Source of the DNA: SIAJ01 sp963773845
GTDB lineage: Bacteria; Planctomycetota; Planctomycetia; Gemmatales; Gemmataceae
Direction: 5' to 3'
Assembly (NCBI GenBank): GCA_963773845.1
Contig: CAVZCU010000011.1
Span: 868,001-932,000 of the forward strand
Length of the DNA: 64,000 nucleotides
Part shown: positions 19,601 to 26,375 of the stretch, piece after piece
How positions within the stretch are numbered: position 1 is the first letter of the stretch
Layout of the letters: each line of letters opens with the position of its first letter
Translations under genes and position numbers: made by a program
Notes under the pieces: model-generated
What the model was told of the DNA's origin: nothing
Database searches by the model: none
Seen by the model: only the letters and a program-made list of their open reading frames with translations

Positions 19601-20342
19601 ACCTATCAGACCAAGGACAGCAACAACGTGCTGGGCAACGTGGCGACCGTGACGCTGGCGACGCAGATCGTCACGTTCCGGACGACGAAGGTGAACGCGG
19701 TGGAGAAGAAGCCGGCAACGCTCGTCATTCAGTTGCGCAAGCCGGCGACGACTGCGACGAGTGTCGACTACTCGTTCCTCGCGGGCACGGCCAACGCCGG
19801 CGGAGATTTCGACGCGACGCCGGGCAGCGTCACCTTCCAGCCGGGCGAAAAGATCAAGAAGATCACGGTTCCAATCGTCAACGATGCCACGGATGAGTTC
19901 GACGAGAAGTTCCAAGTTGATCCTGCAGAATCCGAATGGCGCCGTGATCGGTTCGGCGTCGGCCTCGACCGTAACGATCAAGGACGACGACGCTCCGCCG
20001 AAAGTCGGCTTCTCGGTCGTTTCGTCGTCGTTCGGCGAAGGAGCGGGAGAAGTCACGATTCAAGTGAGTTTGTCGGCCGCGTCGGAGAAGCCGGTCAGCA
20101 TTGCTTTCTTCATCCCGACCGGCAAGGCCGGCGGCACTGCCTCGGGGACAAGCGACTACACGTTCGCTCCAGGCACGCTGACATTTGCTCCGGGTGAAAC
20201 GACGAAGCTCATCACGCTAACCCTGACCCAGGACACGGTGCACGAGGCAAACGAGACCATCGTGATGAAGCTACGGAAAACGACGAATGCCAAGATTGGC
20301 GTCTCGACGCATAGGCTCACTATCGTGGACGACGATCCGTAA
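10488..20342 (+). CDS. Giant secreted RHS / Calx-beta protein gene, multiply frameshifted
   Basis: One gene of about 9.85 kb (around 3,280 residues if repaired). Domain order: export leader with RRLRLETLEDRSVPTA; about 1,000 residues of beta-helix repeats rich in NNGTI/FINSGTVTK units; a CARDB-like domain; a PPC (pre-peptidase C-terminal) domain; an IPT/TIG-like domain; an RHS N-terminal domain; many YD (RHS) repeats; the RHS core ARGYDPVLGQFVSNDPLG...NLVDPVGL; a Pro/Gly linker; an Ig-like region; a cadherin-like unit; and two Calx-beta domains ending in HRLTIVDDDP. The frame is intact to about 13665 and then changes about 20 times up to 19915 with no independent nonsense mutation. It is probably an exported adhesin or cell-wall protein. 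Main pieces are listed separately. Confidence 0.7.
13742..15877 (+). CDS. Giant protein fragment 2: CARDB, PPC and IPT domains
   Basis: This frame is genuine from about 13665 to 14915 and again from about 14985 to 15430. It encodes the end of the beta-helix, then DLAVTDVFVPASGTPGTPANIGYVVKN, a CARDB-type adhesion domain, then GTIRNGQDIYYRVDLPPGKTF...GPYYILLHGRES, a PPC domain, and GKATVTIHGAGFTPNTTARLV, an IPT/TIG-like Ig domain. Between 14915 and 14985 the protein reads in the frame giving LFKDANTVYATFDLAGLGTG. The last 140 codons or so before 15877 are out of frame. Confidence 0.6.
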   Translation: MLSTPLTNAGTVILGPDCLLAVSGAYTQLAGGKYISEIADQPASGQFGVLTATGSATLDGTVEVDLVNGFGPTAGGNFQIMNFASESGNFQFISPHTPAQGDLFAPVVNADSLVAQSIVNASDLAVTDVFVPASGTPGTPANIGYVVKNLSTSATIVSDWVDSVYLSKDAILDPSDVLIERVSHSGTLNPGETYNGQTTVALPAANPGEYHVIVVADERSFVPDTNRSNNMVTAAATLNVTVPALTIGQPVNGTIRNGQDIYYRVDLPPGKTFRIGSTFGTASEMEVYVGYKYVPTRTVFDQSTFPVGQTTGDLVLPSTQAGPYYILLHGRESAAAGNSFSLTVDEIPFGILGLDNAKGSNAGKATVTIHGAGFTPNTTARLVSGPVIRNASRYCSRMPTRSTRRSTSRDSAPARYDLTAIDGVSADTKVGGFTVSTGNPGRLVFHVSAPAITRALSETTVTIDYENTGDTDVTAPLLTLNADWAIMRLPEQDDYVGKSIQFVGINPDGPAGILPAGFKGSITFPALSVSSQGHVGIKYDLQVASDNVPIDWASHKADMRPASIPVGRLGRGIRQLRRPGRQHHGQLPASDCRRRDLPEPTRDSDLRSEPDGVPGVHEGQRGHFGRQSGEHCGCLDAVPGHSINVRTDLQLHDCGPLRTRPARSRVDGQLGHFCHDRRERRTPRFTKTASAASTRVIRTAATAAIMGTSTR
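15381..15830 (+). CDS. Giant protein fragment 3: entry to the RHS region
   Basis: In frame from about 15440 to 15790: AWDAVFANFVAQVGSTTASYRQAIADDATYLS, then SMPSPGIPLTFERTYNSTIAGRYELGRLGRGWTDNWDI. The last is the DUF6531-like start of RHS/YD-repeat shells, where PGIPL.F.R.Y.S and LG.GW marks the first strands of the cocoon. The following YSRNPDGSYSGNHGNFNTLTL continues in a third frame (about 15790-15905). Confidence 0.6.
   Translation: MSRSTGPATRRTCGRPRSRSDAWDAVFANFVAQVGSTTASYRQAIADDATYLSQLGTVTYDLNRMVFLEYMKANADISAGSLANTVDASMPSPGIPLTFERTYNSTIAGRYELGRLGRGWTDNWDIFATTDANGERHDSRKRHRQLLLA
16022..16306 (+). CDS. Giant protein fragment 4: YD repeats
   Basis: This frame, genuine from about 15905 to 16290, contains GKLDYIQDTNGNRITAGYDGSGHLITLTQ and RISSVTDSAGRVSNYTYDSSGEQLATYAD, classic RHS/YD repeats (period about 20-22 residues, GR...VTD..G....YTYD). 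The chain then passes to other frames at about 16290 and 16400. Confidence 0.6.
   Translation: MTQSSGASLTLAYNAQGRISSVTDSAGRVSNYTYDSSGEQLATYADKFGTTNYTYYAGADVGRLHALTEIAYSDNTHIDFSYDAQGRLDRSTSR
16553..17770 (+). CDS. Giant protein fragment 5: YD-repeat shell
   Basis: About 400 residues, mainly YD repeats: NLTRLTDALGNSTFFTYNADSRLTSYTDARGN, LVTSKTYADSSTVTFNFD, YDLAGRLVREDNGNGTFTTYAYDPAGN, YGYDAVSQLTSVNMPGRSIQYVYDDVGNRVSVTD and WAYQLDPFGQRVAMTANG. Short stretches at about 16705-16740, 16925-17055 and 17210-17250 are out of frame; the intermediate segment LIATYADPYGHTLAFAYNTAGQRLSSTDELG is read in the frame used by the open frame at 16758. The repeats would build the hollow RHS beta-cage. The last codons before 17770 are out of frame. 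Confidence 0.65.
   Translation: MTRLTDALGNSTFFTYNADSRLTSYTDARGNTTTYQYDFSDNVTKVTYPTARLTRTVMTRTGNVTSWTNARGQTLQYAYNSLGLVTSKTYADSSTVTFNFDPSGFRLLNATDSSGTYAFTYNVAGPDRDLRRPIWPHAGVRIQHRRPTAVQHRRTRLHRELLVRHLGRLGKLTDGSNASIVQYTYDLAGRLVREDNGNGTFTTYAYDPAGNAINATTTRMLPRSIRATTILRQHEPDHLMTTGGVETDYGYDAVSQLTSVNMPGRSIQYVYDDVGNRVSVTDNGVPTSYIVNSRNEYTAVGTDTYAYDPDGNRISQTVGGVTTNFTFNQENELIGTATPSAGNSWAYQLDPFGQRVAMTANGVTTRSMIDPTGIGNLVATYDGTTGNLTDHYVYGLGLVEPGRSE
17727..18255 (+). CDS. Giant protein fragment 6: RHS-associated core
   Basis: Two overlapping frames. 17750-17925 reads SSTAEFYNFDLTGSTVGMTDATGQYVNRFQYLPFGE, and 17925-18215 reads GLVHTRARGYDPVLGQFVSNDPLGIAAGDPNTRRYAVNSPTNLVDPVGLNPGG. The second is the RHS repeat-associated core, which ends the cage and in toxins is the autoproteolysis site, with the conserved DP.GL. 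What follows (RSSFQSNMSLMNRNNYTGNQG) is the short variable region just after the core. Confidence 0.65.
18231..18557 (+). CDS. Giant protein fragment 7: post-core variable region and Pro-rich linker
   Basis: Genuine from about 18215 to 18370: MRKMFKCVNKKTGKTTGYGVAEYQTVITGYDSNNNPIYSNQYVG. It then shifts frame to DASGNYTGYSPASGG...CEPEPPPPPPPPGAPGGGGG and SDNRTPNDPNDLIGPAGAGAAG. The segment after an RHS core is where toxin domains sit in Rhs toxins; here it is short, has no recognisable toxin motif and leads into a linker and further extracellular domains. Confidence 0.5.
   Translation: MRKMFKCVNKKTGKTTGYGVAEYQTVITGYDSNNNPIYSNQYVGSSTLTRAATTPVTPLRPAARRELRRPRALAPTHVSRSRLRLRLRREPPVAAAGPTIARQTIRTI
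18607..19896 (+). CDS. Giant protein fragment 8: Ig-like and cadherin-like domains
   Basis: From about 18585 the frame reads GITLPYTIRFENKPDASLPAQVVTVTQTLDADLD...GLFSYTVRAKAGLPTGTVIDGLPATVQFDNLPTLDTNATVNTIDAG. This domain often follows PNDPNDLIGPAGFG linkers in planctomycete giant proteins. Then come a fibronectin-like unit (FPVSWTGTDDAGGSGVGTFDVYVSDNGGPW) and a cadherin-like/VCBS unit (ASARTGFLANDPKKPGLTYTAQLV...SFTYTPDG). The frame breaks near 19575; codons after that are not the true product. Confidence 0.65.
   Translation: MPYTIRFENKPDASLPAQVVTVTQTLDADLDLDTFQLTTFNFGSYTVNIPAGRDNYTARVDARATTGLFVDITASLDRDTRVLTIVYESIDPTTLDRTADPLAGFLPPDNAADDGQGLFSYTVRAKAGLPTGTVIDGLPATVQFDNLPTLDTNATVNTIDAGNPTGTVTPLSDISTSLTFPVSWTGTDDAGGSGVGTFDVYVSDNGGPWTLWQSRTSALTADYTGLEYHTYNFYAVAYDNVGNAEANIPGVEATTIATNGAYARADVYGVDPGRKISASARTGFLANDPKKPGLTYTAQLVTQPSHGTLTLKPDGSFTYTPDGTLHGARLVHLSDQGQQQRAGQRGDRDAGDADRHVPDDEGERGGEEAGNARHSVAQAGDDCDECRLLVPRGHGQRRRRFRRDAGQRHLPAGRKDQEDHGSNRQRCHG
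19547..20342 (+). CDS. Giant protein fragment 9: two Calx-beta domains, C-terminus
   Basis: Two frames. From 19575 to about 19915: GLDSFTYQTKDSNNVLGNVATVTLATQIV, then the Calx-beta unit VNAVEKKPATLVIQLRKPATTATSVDYSFLAGTANAGGDFDATPGSVTFQPGEKIKKITVPIVND. From about 19915 to the TAA at 20340-20342: NPNGAVIGSASASTVTIKDDD, and a second Calx-beta unit, FSVVSSSFGEGAGEVTIQVSLSAAS...HEANETIVMKL. These domains bind calcium in related surface proteins. No C-terminal sorting signal is evident. The gene ends 27 bp before a long hairpin. Confidence 0.65.
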
Positions 20343-20368
20343 GCAAGGGATGCGTTGGGCAGAGTTAG

Positions 20369-20535
20369 GCAGGATTAGGATTAGGATGAAGATTAGGATT
20401 AGGAAGAGGATTAAGAGCAAGATCAGGATTAAGAACAGTACCAGCCGGCCGGTCACCGGTCGATCCTGATCTTGCTCGTAATCCTGCTCTCAATCCTCTT
20501 CCTAATCCTAATCTTCATCCTAATCCTAATCCTGC
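20369..20535. repeat. Long GGATTA-type hairpin (probable bidirectional terminator)
   Basis: A purine-rich arm of about 75 bases built from GGATTAGGAT-like units faces a complementary CCTAATCCTA arm; the centre is GGCCGGTCACCGG. It sits exactly between the convergent ends of the giant gene (20342) and the VOC gene (20578). The position suggests a bidirectional terminator or mRNA-stabilising structure. The arms are slightly diverged but still pair along nearly their full length. Confidence 0.7.
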
Positions 20536-20577
20536 TTCAGCCCGGGATCCCCCAGGGACTGGGCGCGCATCCGAAGA

Positions 20578-20967
<390 letters not shown>

Positions 20968-21090
20968 AACCAGGCCTCGGGTTTGAGATGAGAGGTCACG
21001 ATCACGAATTGATATGCGTACGGACTCGTAACGAATAGCAGTCCCGCCGACTTCTTGACGGCTGCGCGGTCAATGTCCCGCCAAGGAAAA

Positions 21091-21457
21091 GAAGAGTAGG
21101 ATTACGATGAGGACTAGGATCAGGAAGAGGACTAAGAGCAGGAGTAGGAGTCAGAGAACGAAAGCCAGTTGCTCGCCGGGCCGCTTTTGGTCCTACTCCT
21201 TCTCTTGATCTTGCTCCTAAGTGGATCCGCAAAAGGTTTTTGACAATTGGCCGATGTCGCGGAGCCCGAAGCGCAGCGAGGGACCGCGACGAGGCGGCTG
21301 CGAAGTCGGTGAAAACTGCGGTTCGCCATCGCGGCGGACCCTCGCTGCGCTTCGGGCTCCGCCGCTACCGGCTTACGAACATTGTCAAATTCCTTTTGCG
21401 GGCCCACTTACAGTAGTCCTCTTCCTAATCCTAGTCCTCATCTTACTCCTACTCTGC
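21091..21457. repeat. Second long hairpin, interrupted by a MITE
   Basis: A purine-rich left arm (about 21091-21160, GAGTAGGATTACGATGAGGA type units) has its complement split in two: TCCTACTCCTTCTCTTGATC at about 21190-21217 and AGTCCTCTTCCTAATCCTAG at 21414-21457. The interruption is the 193-bp element at 21218-21410. Before the insertion the arms would have formed a hairpin like that at 20369-20535. It lies between the minus-strand VOC start and the end of the DUF1501 gene. Confidence 0.65.
21218..21410. mobile_element. 193-bp MITE, copy 1
   Basis: It begins TAAGTGGATCCGCAAAAGG and ends with the near-complement CCTTTTGCGGGCCCACTTA, so terminal inverted repeats extend inward about 80 bp and the whole element can fold on itself. 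TA dinucleotides flank both ends, as for Tc1/mariner-IS630-type insertions. An inverted copy of identical length is at 53284-53476. No transposase is encoded. The open frames through it are shadows. Confidence 0.8.
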
Positions 21458-21542
21458 TTCGCAGCGGATCTCCGTCGTGACGCATTGGCAGCGCAGCGGT
21501 CAATCGTGTCAGGCGCTCGGTCTCGATTTCCGACGCGATCGC

Positions 21543-22934
21543 TCACAGCAACTCCTCGATCACCCGCCCCCCTGTAGCGACGCCGAGGCTGGCTGACAGT
21601 TCGCTGTTGATTCCGACGGCATGGTGAACCGTGGCACAAAGATCGGCTGGCAAGAGCGGGTTCTCCTTGACCCGTTCCGCTTTCGCGTCGCTCTCGCCAA
21701 CGACGCGGCCGCCGATCACGCCCCCACCGCAAACGAGCACTCCATAGCAGTGAGCATGATGTTCCCGGCCGGCCTTGTCGTTGATTTTGGGCGAGCGCCC
21801 GAACTCGCCGAACGCCAGGACGAGCGTCGTTTCGAGCAAGCCGCGTCGATCCAGGTCGCGGATGAATTCGGAGAACGATTGATCGAGCCACATGGCGTGG
21901 CGATCCTGCATGATCTGGAAGTTGCGGTAATGATGGTCCCAGCCGCCGTCGCCGGCATCCTCCTCGGCCTCGACGTGATCGCTCCAGTTCACTTGCACGA
22001 AGGGGACGCCATGCTCAATCAATCGGCGCGCGAGAAGGCACGATTGGCCGAAGCGCGTGCGACCGTAGGCGTCGCGCAACTTGGGCGGCTCGCGCTCCAG
22101 ATCGAACATGGTGCGAGCGTTCGCCGAGGTCAACATCGCGAACGCCTGGGCGCGATAATCGTCGAGCGCTCCGGAAGCGCGAGCCTCGTCCGCCCGGCGT
22201 TCGGCCACATCGAGCGCGTGCATCAGCGCGGCCCGATCGCCAAGCCGGTCGGGGGTCAATTCCGGCGCCAGTTGCAGTGCCGGCACCTTGGTCCCGGTCA
22301 CGGGGTCGTATTCGAGGCGGAAGGGATCGTACATGTTGCCGAGCGGCCCGCCACCTTCGCCGATGATCGGCTTTTTGCCCTGATGGAGCTTGCCGCCAAT
22401 GACGAGGAACGGCGGTAGCTTGGCGGCATCGGGCGACTTGCGGCCGGCAATCGCGGACACGGCTCGCGCCACCACGGAGCCCGTCGCCGGACGCGGTGAG
22501 CCGGGAAGCGGCTTGCCATCGAGTCCCGTGCCTCCGGTTGACGAGCCGGTCAATCCGAGCGTACCGGCGACACCGTGGTCACTGGAAGTCGTGTTCAGCG
22601 ATCGAATGACCGAGAGGTGATTCGTCAGGGAAGCGATCTTGGGAAACAGTTCACAGATGCGCACCCCGGGTATACGCGTTGGGATCGTGCCAAATGGACC
22701 GCGATATTCCAGCGGCGCATTCGGTTTTGGGTCCCAGGTATCAAGGTGACTCGGTCCGCCCCAGAGCCAGACAAGCACGACCGATTTGGCCGTTCCGAGC
22801 GTGTTGCCGCAAGCGCGTTGCTTCAAAAGGTCGGCCAGCGACAGGCCGAGCACGCTCGAAGCGCCAACCTGCAGGAACGCCCGGCGCGAGAGCGTCTGGC
22901 AAGTGCGAGCAGTCTGGCGACCAACAAGGAGCAT
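21543..22934 (-). CDS. DUF1501 protein, Tat-exported sulfatase-like
   Basis: A 463-residue protein with a twin-arginine leader (SRRAFLQVGASSVLGLSLADLL, residues about 17-38), predicting folded export to the periplasm. The core matches planctomycete DUF1501: VVLVWLWGGPSHLDTWDPKPNAP near residue 52, then NTTSSDHGVAGTLGLTG, VNWSDHVEAEEDAGDGGWDHHYRNF, LAFGEFGRSPKIND and REHHAHCYGVLVCGGGV, a metal-site arrangement recalling alkaline-phosphatase/sulfatase folds. In most planctomycete genomes it pairs with a DUF1549/DUF1553 partner; none is seen here. Catalytic role unknown. Confidence 0.88.
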   Translation of the reverse strand: MLLVGRQTARTCQTLSRRAFLQVGASSVLGLSLADLLKQRACGNTLGTAKSVVLVWLWGGPSHLDTWDPKPNAPLEYRGPFGTIPTRIPGVRICELFPKIASLTNHLSVIRSLNTTSSDHGVAGTLGLTGSSTGGTGLDGKPLPGSPRPATGSVVARAVSAIAGRKSPDAAKLPPFLVIGGKLHQGKKPIIGEGGGPLGNMYDPFRLEYDPVTGTKVPALQLAPELTPDRLGDRAALMHALDVAERRADEARASGALDDYRAQAFAMLTSANARTMFDLEREPPKLRDAYGRTRFGQSCLLARRLIEHGVPFVQVNWSDHVEAEEDAGDGGWDHHYRNFQIMQDRHAMWLDQSFSEFIRDLDRRGLLETTLVLAFGEFGRSPKINDKAGREHHAHCYGVLVCGGGVIGGRVVGESDAKAERVKENPLLPADLCATVHHAVGINSELSASLGVATGGRVIEELL

Positions 22935-22998
22935 GGAGAGAACACTCCGACGGCGGGAATAGCAAGTATACCTGAGATGTCAGAGGATCGCTATGTAG

Positions 22999-23067
22999 AG
23001 GAGCCTCAAAAATATGGAAGCGATTGTGGATGTCGGCGGAACGCCATTCATCGCATTCAAGGCCAAC
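22999..23067 (+). pseudogene. Transposase remnant, left part (split by IS21)
   Basis: After a TAG at 22996, the plus strand reads SLKNMEAIVDVGGTPFIAFKAN up to 23067, where the IS21 element begins. Removing the IS and one 6-bp duplication joins this in frame to RTGGKGGIFEKMFHQHSMSW at 25857. The joined sequence is the C-terminal part of a DDE transposase of the IS4/IS1182-like type. The N-terminus is missing. Confidence 0.65.
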
Positions 23068-23334
23068 TGTCATCGGGCGCTTGAGAACCAGCCACTGATG
23101 GGCGCTTCAAAACCAGCCAGTGGTTATGGGAACTGAACTGCTCGACCTGATTTCTTTCTTCGGCTCGTCTGGCTTCTCGCTTCAGTGTTTCGGCGTCAGG
23201 TGACCGCCGCCAATGTACGATCCATTTTTCGCAGGGGTTGCTACTGCCTCCTTTCGTGGCATTCGGGGGTCTTGTCGACGCCTGCGAACAGGGATCTTCG
23301 TCGCCGCCGAGCCGATGGGCGCTTTGGCTGGTTT

Positions 23335-24204
23335 TCAGTCGTCCGCCTCCGTGGTCGAGCCGATGGGCGCTTTGGCTGGTTTTGACTTCGCCCGCTCGCC
23401 GGCTCCCTTCGGCGGCCGCGACTCGGACTCCTCCTCTTTCGACGGATCTTCGGTTTTGCCGCCCCGATTGCGCAGGCGGTAGCTCCGGCCGGTGATCGTC
23501 ACCAACTCGGCATGGTGCAGGAACCGGTCGAGGATGGCCGTCGCACTCGGCACGTCCCCGAGCAACTTCCCCCAGTCCTCGAGCGGACGATTGGACGTCA
23601 TCACCGTCGACCGCGTTTCGTAGCGGCGCATCACGATCTCGAACAGGTACTCGCCGGACCGCTTCGGCAGTTGCTTCATCCCCATGTCGTCGATGAGCAA
23701 CAAGTCTGGCTTCAGGTACCGGGCCAAGACTTTCTCCTCACCGCCCAACGCCTCGTCCTGCAGGAAGTCGCGGACCAAGTCGAAGATCGATCGATACAGG
23801 ACCGCGTAGCCGCACTTGATCGCCTGATAGCCGATCGCCTGCACGAGGAACGACTTCCCCACGCCCGGCGGACCGATCAAGAGTACGTCGCGATACTCGC
23901 GCACGAACTTGCACGTCGCCAACTCGAATATCTGATTCCGCTTGATCGACGGATTGAACGACCAGTCGAAGTTCTCCAGTGTCTTCACCTCGCGGAACTG
24001 CGCCGCTTTCACACGCCGCCGCACCTGCCGGTCCGAGCGCACCGCCAGTTCATCTTGAACCAACAGTTCCAGGAACTCCGCATGGTTCAGGCTGTTGCCC
24101 GCCGCCTCATGCAACCGCACGTCGAGGCTCTCAAGCGCGCCCGACAACCGCAACTGCTTCAATGCCGAACGCAACGACTCACTCATCACCGACCTCCCTG
24201 TCAT
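23335..24204 (-). CDS. istB: IS21 helper ATPase IstB
   Basis: A 289-residue AAA+ ATPase that assists the IstA transposase in target selection. Walker A is GPPGVGKSFLVQAIG near residues 113-127, Walker B LLLIDDMGMKQLP near 167-179, and a sensor STVMTSNRPLEDWG near 199-212. The N-terminal domain (LKQLRLSGALESLDVRLHEAAGNSLNHAEFLELLVQDE) is typical. The C-terminal tail is unusual: it ends KSKPAKAPIGSTTEADD, encoded by IS end repeats that reach into the gene. The start overlaps the istA end by 26 bp, as is normal in IS21. Confidence 0.93.
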   Translation of the reverse strand: MTGRSVMSESLRSALKQLRLSGALESLDVRLHEAAGNSLNHAEFLELLVQDELAVRSDRQVRRRVKAAQFREVKTLENFDWSFNPSIKRNQIFELATCKFVREYRDVLLIGPPGVGKSFLVQAIGYQAIKCGYAVLYRSIFDLVRDFLQDEALGGEEKVLARYLKPDLLLIDDMGMKQLPKRSGEYLFEIVMRRYETRSTVMTSNRPLEDWGKLLGDVPSATAILDRFLHHAELVTITGRSYRLRNRGGKTEDPSKEEESESRPPKGAGERAKSKPAKAPIGSTTEADD

Positions 24205-25734
24205 GGGTTTCGACCATCCGACCGTACTCCGACAGATCGCGAATCAATGGATGTTCGTCGAGGAACGGCAACGACTCCTGCCGCGGAGCCGGCTGTTCCA
24301 ACAGCTTGCGAATCGTGCGCAGGTGATCCGCGCCGCGCGACGCCGCCGTGTCGCAGGCTCGCTCCAACGCCGCGCTCGTATGCCGCTTGGCCAGGTTCAG
24401 CAGCCCTTGCAAAACGCGAACGGCCTGGATGCCTCGGCTGGCTGCGACCGCTTCCGCCCAACGGAGACTGTTCGGGCCAATCAGACGCACTCGGCCCATC
24501 AGCCAATCGAGGCCCCGCTCGACGCAGGCGATCTTTGCACCCGCGATGTGCGACGAGTGCGTGCTGAACCGGCCCGGCTCGTGCCGCACGTGCGTCGCGA
24601 TCAACTTCATCCGCTCGTCGAAGATGCGCACCAGCCGCGAATCGTACCGTACCCACACGGGCCGACTCAGATACTCCGTCGGCGCCGAGTAATAAGCCTT
24701 CTCGACTTCGACATGGCCGTCGCGATGCACCGTACGCTTCACTTCGCGGAAGCATGGGAAGCGCGTGTCCGGCAGCGGCTTCAGCGACGGCTTCTCCGCT
24801 TGAAATTGCGCCGCGACTTGCTTGCGCGTCGTGCCATGCAAACGCGTGTCCGCCACCGTTCGTTCCCACTCCAGGAGGAAGCGGTTCTGGTCTTCCAGAC
24901 TGTCAAACACCCGGCCGCGCAGGGCATTCTCCTGTACGTAGTCGATGCCGCGTTCCACCTTCCCCTTGTGTCGCGGCGTGTACGGCCGCGTCGGCATCAG
25001 CACGATCCCGTAGTAGTCCGCGAACGATTGCACCTGGGGGTTGATCTCGGGATCGAACCAGTCCGCCTTCTTGACTGCGGCCCGCAGATTGTCGAGCACG
25101 AGTCGCTGCGGCACGCCGCCGAAGTGCCAGAATGCGTCTTCGAGACAGCGCAGAAAATCGTCCGTCGTCTGGCGAAAGACGACTTCGCTGAACCCCTTGC
25201 GCGAGTGGCTCAAGATGATGCGTAGGACATGGGTCCGCCGCCGCTTCCCATCGGCCGCGACGATCGGAGCGCCGGCGCCGAAATCGACCTGGGCTTCCTC
25301 GCCCGGCCCACACTCAATTCGTCGGAACGGCAACTCTTGCTTCGCATCGAGCCGGCCGACGAACCGGCGCACGCTGTAGTAGCTGCCCGCGAAGGCATAC
25401 TCGGCGACCAGATCCTGGTAGATCCGTTGGGCGCTGAGCCCCAGTTCCAGCTTGTCCACAATCACGCGCGGAACGGCCCACATTCGCTGGCGCGACCCGC
25501 GTGTTCCACGACTTCGGAGCCGATGGGCGCTTTGGCTGGGTTTGGATCAGAATCTACGGCCTCGGAGCCGATGGGCGCTTTGGCCGGGTTTGCATCCGAT
25601 GAAGTGACCTTCAAGTGCCGGGCCACCGTCTCGCGATCGATGCCCAATTCCCGGGCAATGCGACGCTGCGACCAGCCGCGTCCATGCAGCGACAATATCG
25701 TCTCGATCATGGCCACTTTGAGCAGGTTGGACAT
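24179..25734 (-). CDS. istA: IS21 transposase IstA, frameshifted
   Basis: The N-terminal part (ATG 25734, MSNLLKVAMIETILSLHGRGWSQRRIARELGIDRETVARHLK) is the helix-turn-helix. A linker with two NPAKAPIGS repeats follows, and near 25490 the frame shifts into RMWAVPRVIVDKLELGLSAQRIYQDL. The rest (to 24179) holds the DDE integrase core: QVDFGAGAP, LVLDNLRAAV and PRHKGKVERGIDYVQ provide the D, D and E residues. Repaired length is about 518 residues, normal for IstA. One indel accounts for the break, so the element may be active in the living cell. Confidence 0.88.
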
Positions 25735-25850
25735 CGTCGACTCCCCCAAGGTCGCGGGCGACCCAGGAAGTTAACGACCCTGCCTGCCCATCCTCAAAGT
25801 GGCTGGCTTTCAAGCGCCCATCAGTGGCTGGGTTTGAAGCCGCCCTGACA

Positions 25851-26114
25851 GCCAACAGGACCGGCGGCAAGGGTGGTATCTTTGAGAAAATGTTCCACCA
25901 GCATTCGATGAGTTGGGAAGCCTGCATGGCCTTGAATCACCAACATTCAAATGTGGAGAGCCCGGTAAGCATGGTCAAGGCGAAATTCGGCGATGTGGTC
26001 CGCCCGCGAACCGATGTGGATATGACGAACCAAGTGCTGTGCAAACTCGTCGCTCACAACATTTGCTGGCTCATCTTGTCGCAAGTAGAATTACGAATCG
26101 AGCCAGTGTTTGAG
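25851..26114 (+). pseudogene. Transposase remnant, right part (split by IS21)
   Basis: Continues in frame from the left part: RTGGKGGIFEKMFHQHSMSWEACMALNHQHSNVESPVSMVKAKFGDVVRPRTDVDMTNQVLCKLVAHNICWLILSQVE. NVES..SMVKAKFGD.VR..TDV....VLCK is the hallmark of the C-terminal DDE block of IS4/IS1182-like transposases, including the catalytic Glu in NVES. The frame then runs into unrelated sequence. With the left part this shows an old IS, already truncated, that was hit by IS21. Confidence 0.75.
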
Positions 26115-26222
26115 AACATGCGCGAATCAATCGTTGAATCCAAGATGCGCAGTTGCTGGAACCTGTCGCGGTCGAAGCGGTCGATTAATTCGATCCGCGA
26201 GGCATCCGATTCTCAGACTGAC

Positions 26223-26375
26223 ATGGATCAAGAGCGCGACGACTACGCCGAACCCGACCTGCGACCACCGTGGTGGAAGTCGCCAGCCTTCATCGTGTGT
26301 GCCGTTGCGGCGTCCATTCTTGGATTGGTGTCGCTAACTCATCTCGTCATCGTGTGCCGAAGTGTCGCGCCATGA
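26223..26375 (+). CDS. Possible small single-TM protein
   Basis: From ATG 26223 the frame reads MDQERDDYAEPDLRPPWWKSPAFIVCAVAASILGLVSLTHLVIV, 50 residues: a charged, proline- and tryptophan-containing head followed by one hydrophobic helix. This head-TM layout occurs in many short planctomycete proteins. It is in frame with the transposase remnant upstream, so it could also be read as an artefactual extension. No family recognised. Confidence 0.35.
   Translation: MDQERDDYAEPDLRPPWWKSPAFIVCAVAASILGLVSLTHLVIVCRSVAP

Larger units (their letters stand above)
23068..25850. mobile_element. IS21-family insertion sequence, exact ends
   Basis: Left end TGTCATCGGGCGCTTGAGAA and right end complement TGTCAGGGCGGCTTCAAACC are inverted relatives; each continues into a second unit GGGCGCTT(C/G)AAA.CCAGCC. 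The element is 2,783 bp and flanked by the 6-bp target duplication GCCAAC (23062-23067 and 25851-25856). It carries istA and istB on the minus strand. Additional copies of the end motif GATGGGCGCTTTGGCTGG lie inside coding sequence at about 23313, 23360, 25520 and 25568. It interrupts an older transposase gene. Confidence 0.92.

Noticed and set aside
21221..21577. Related open frames at 21221-21577 (+) and 53195-53473 (-) as a duplicated small gene
   Set aside because: Their similarity is entirely due to the 193-bp MITE they cross; they have no start context or gene-like composition outside it.
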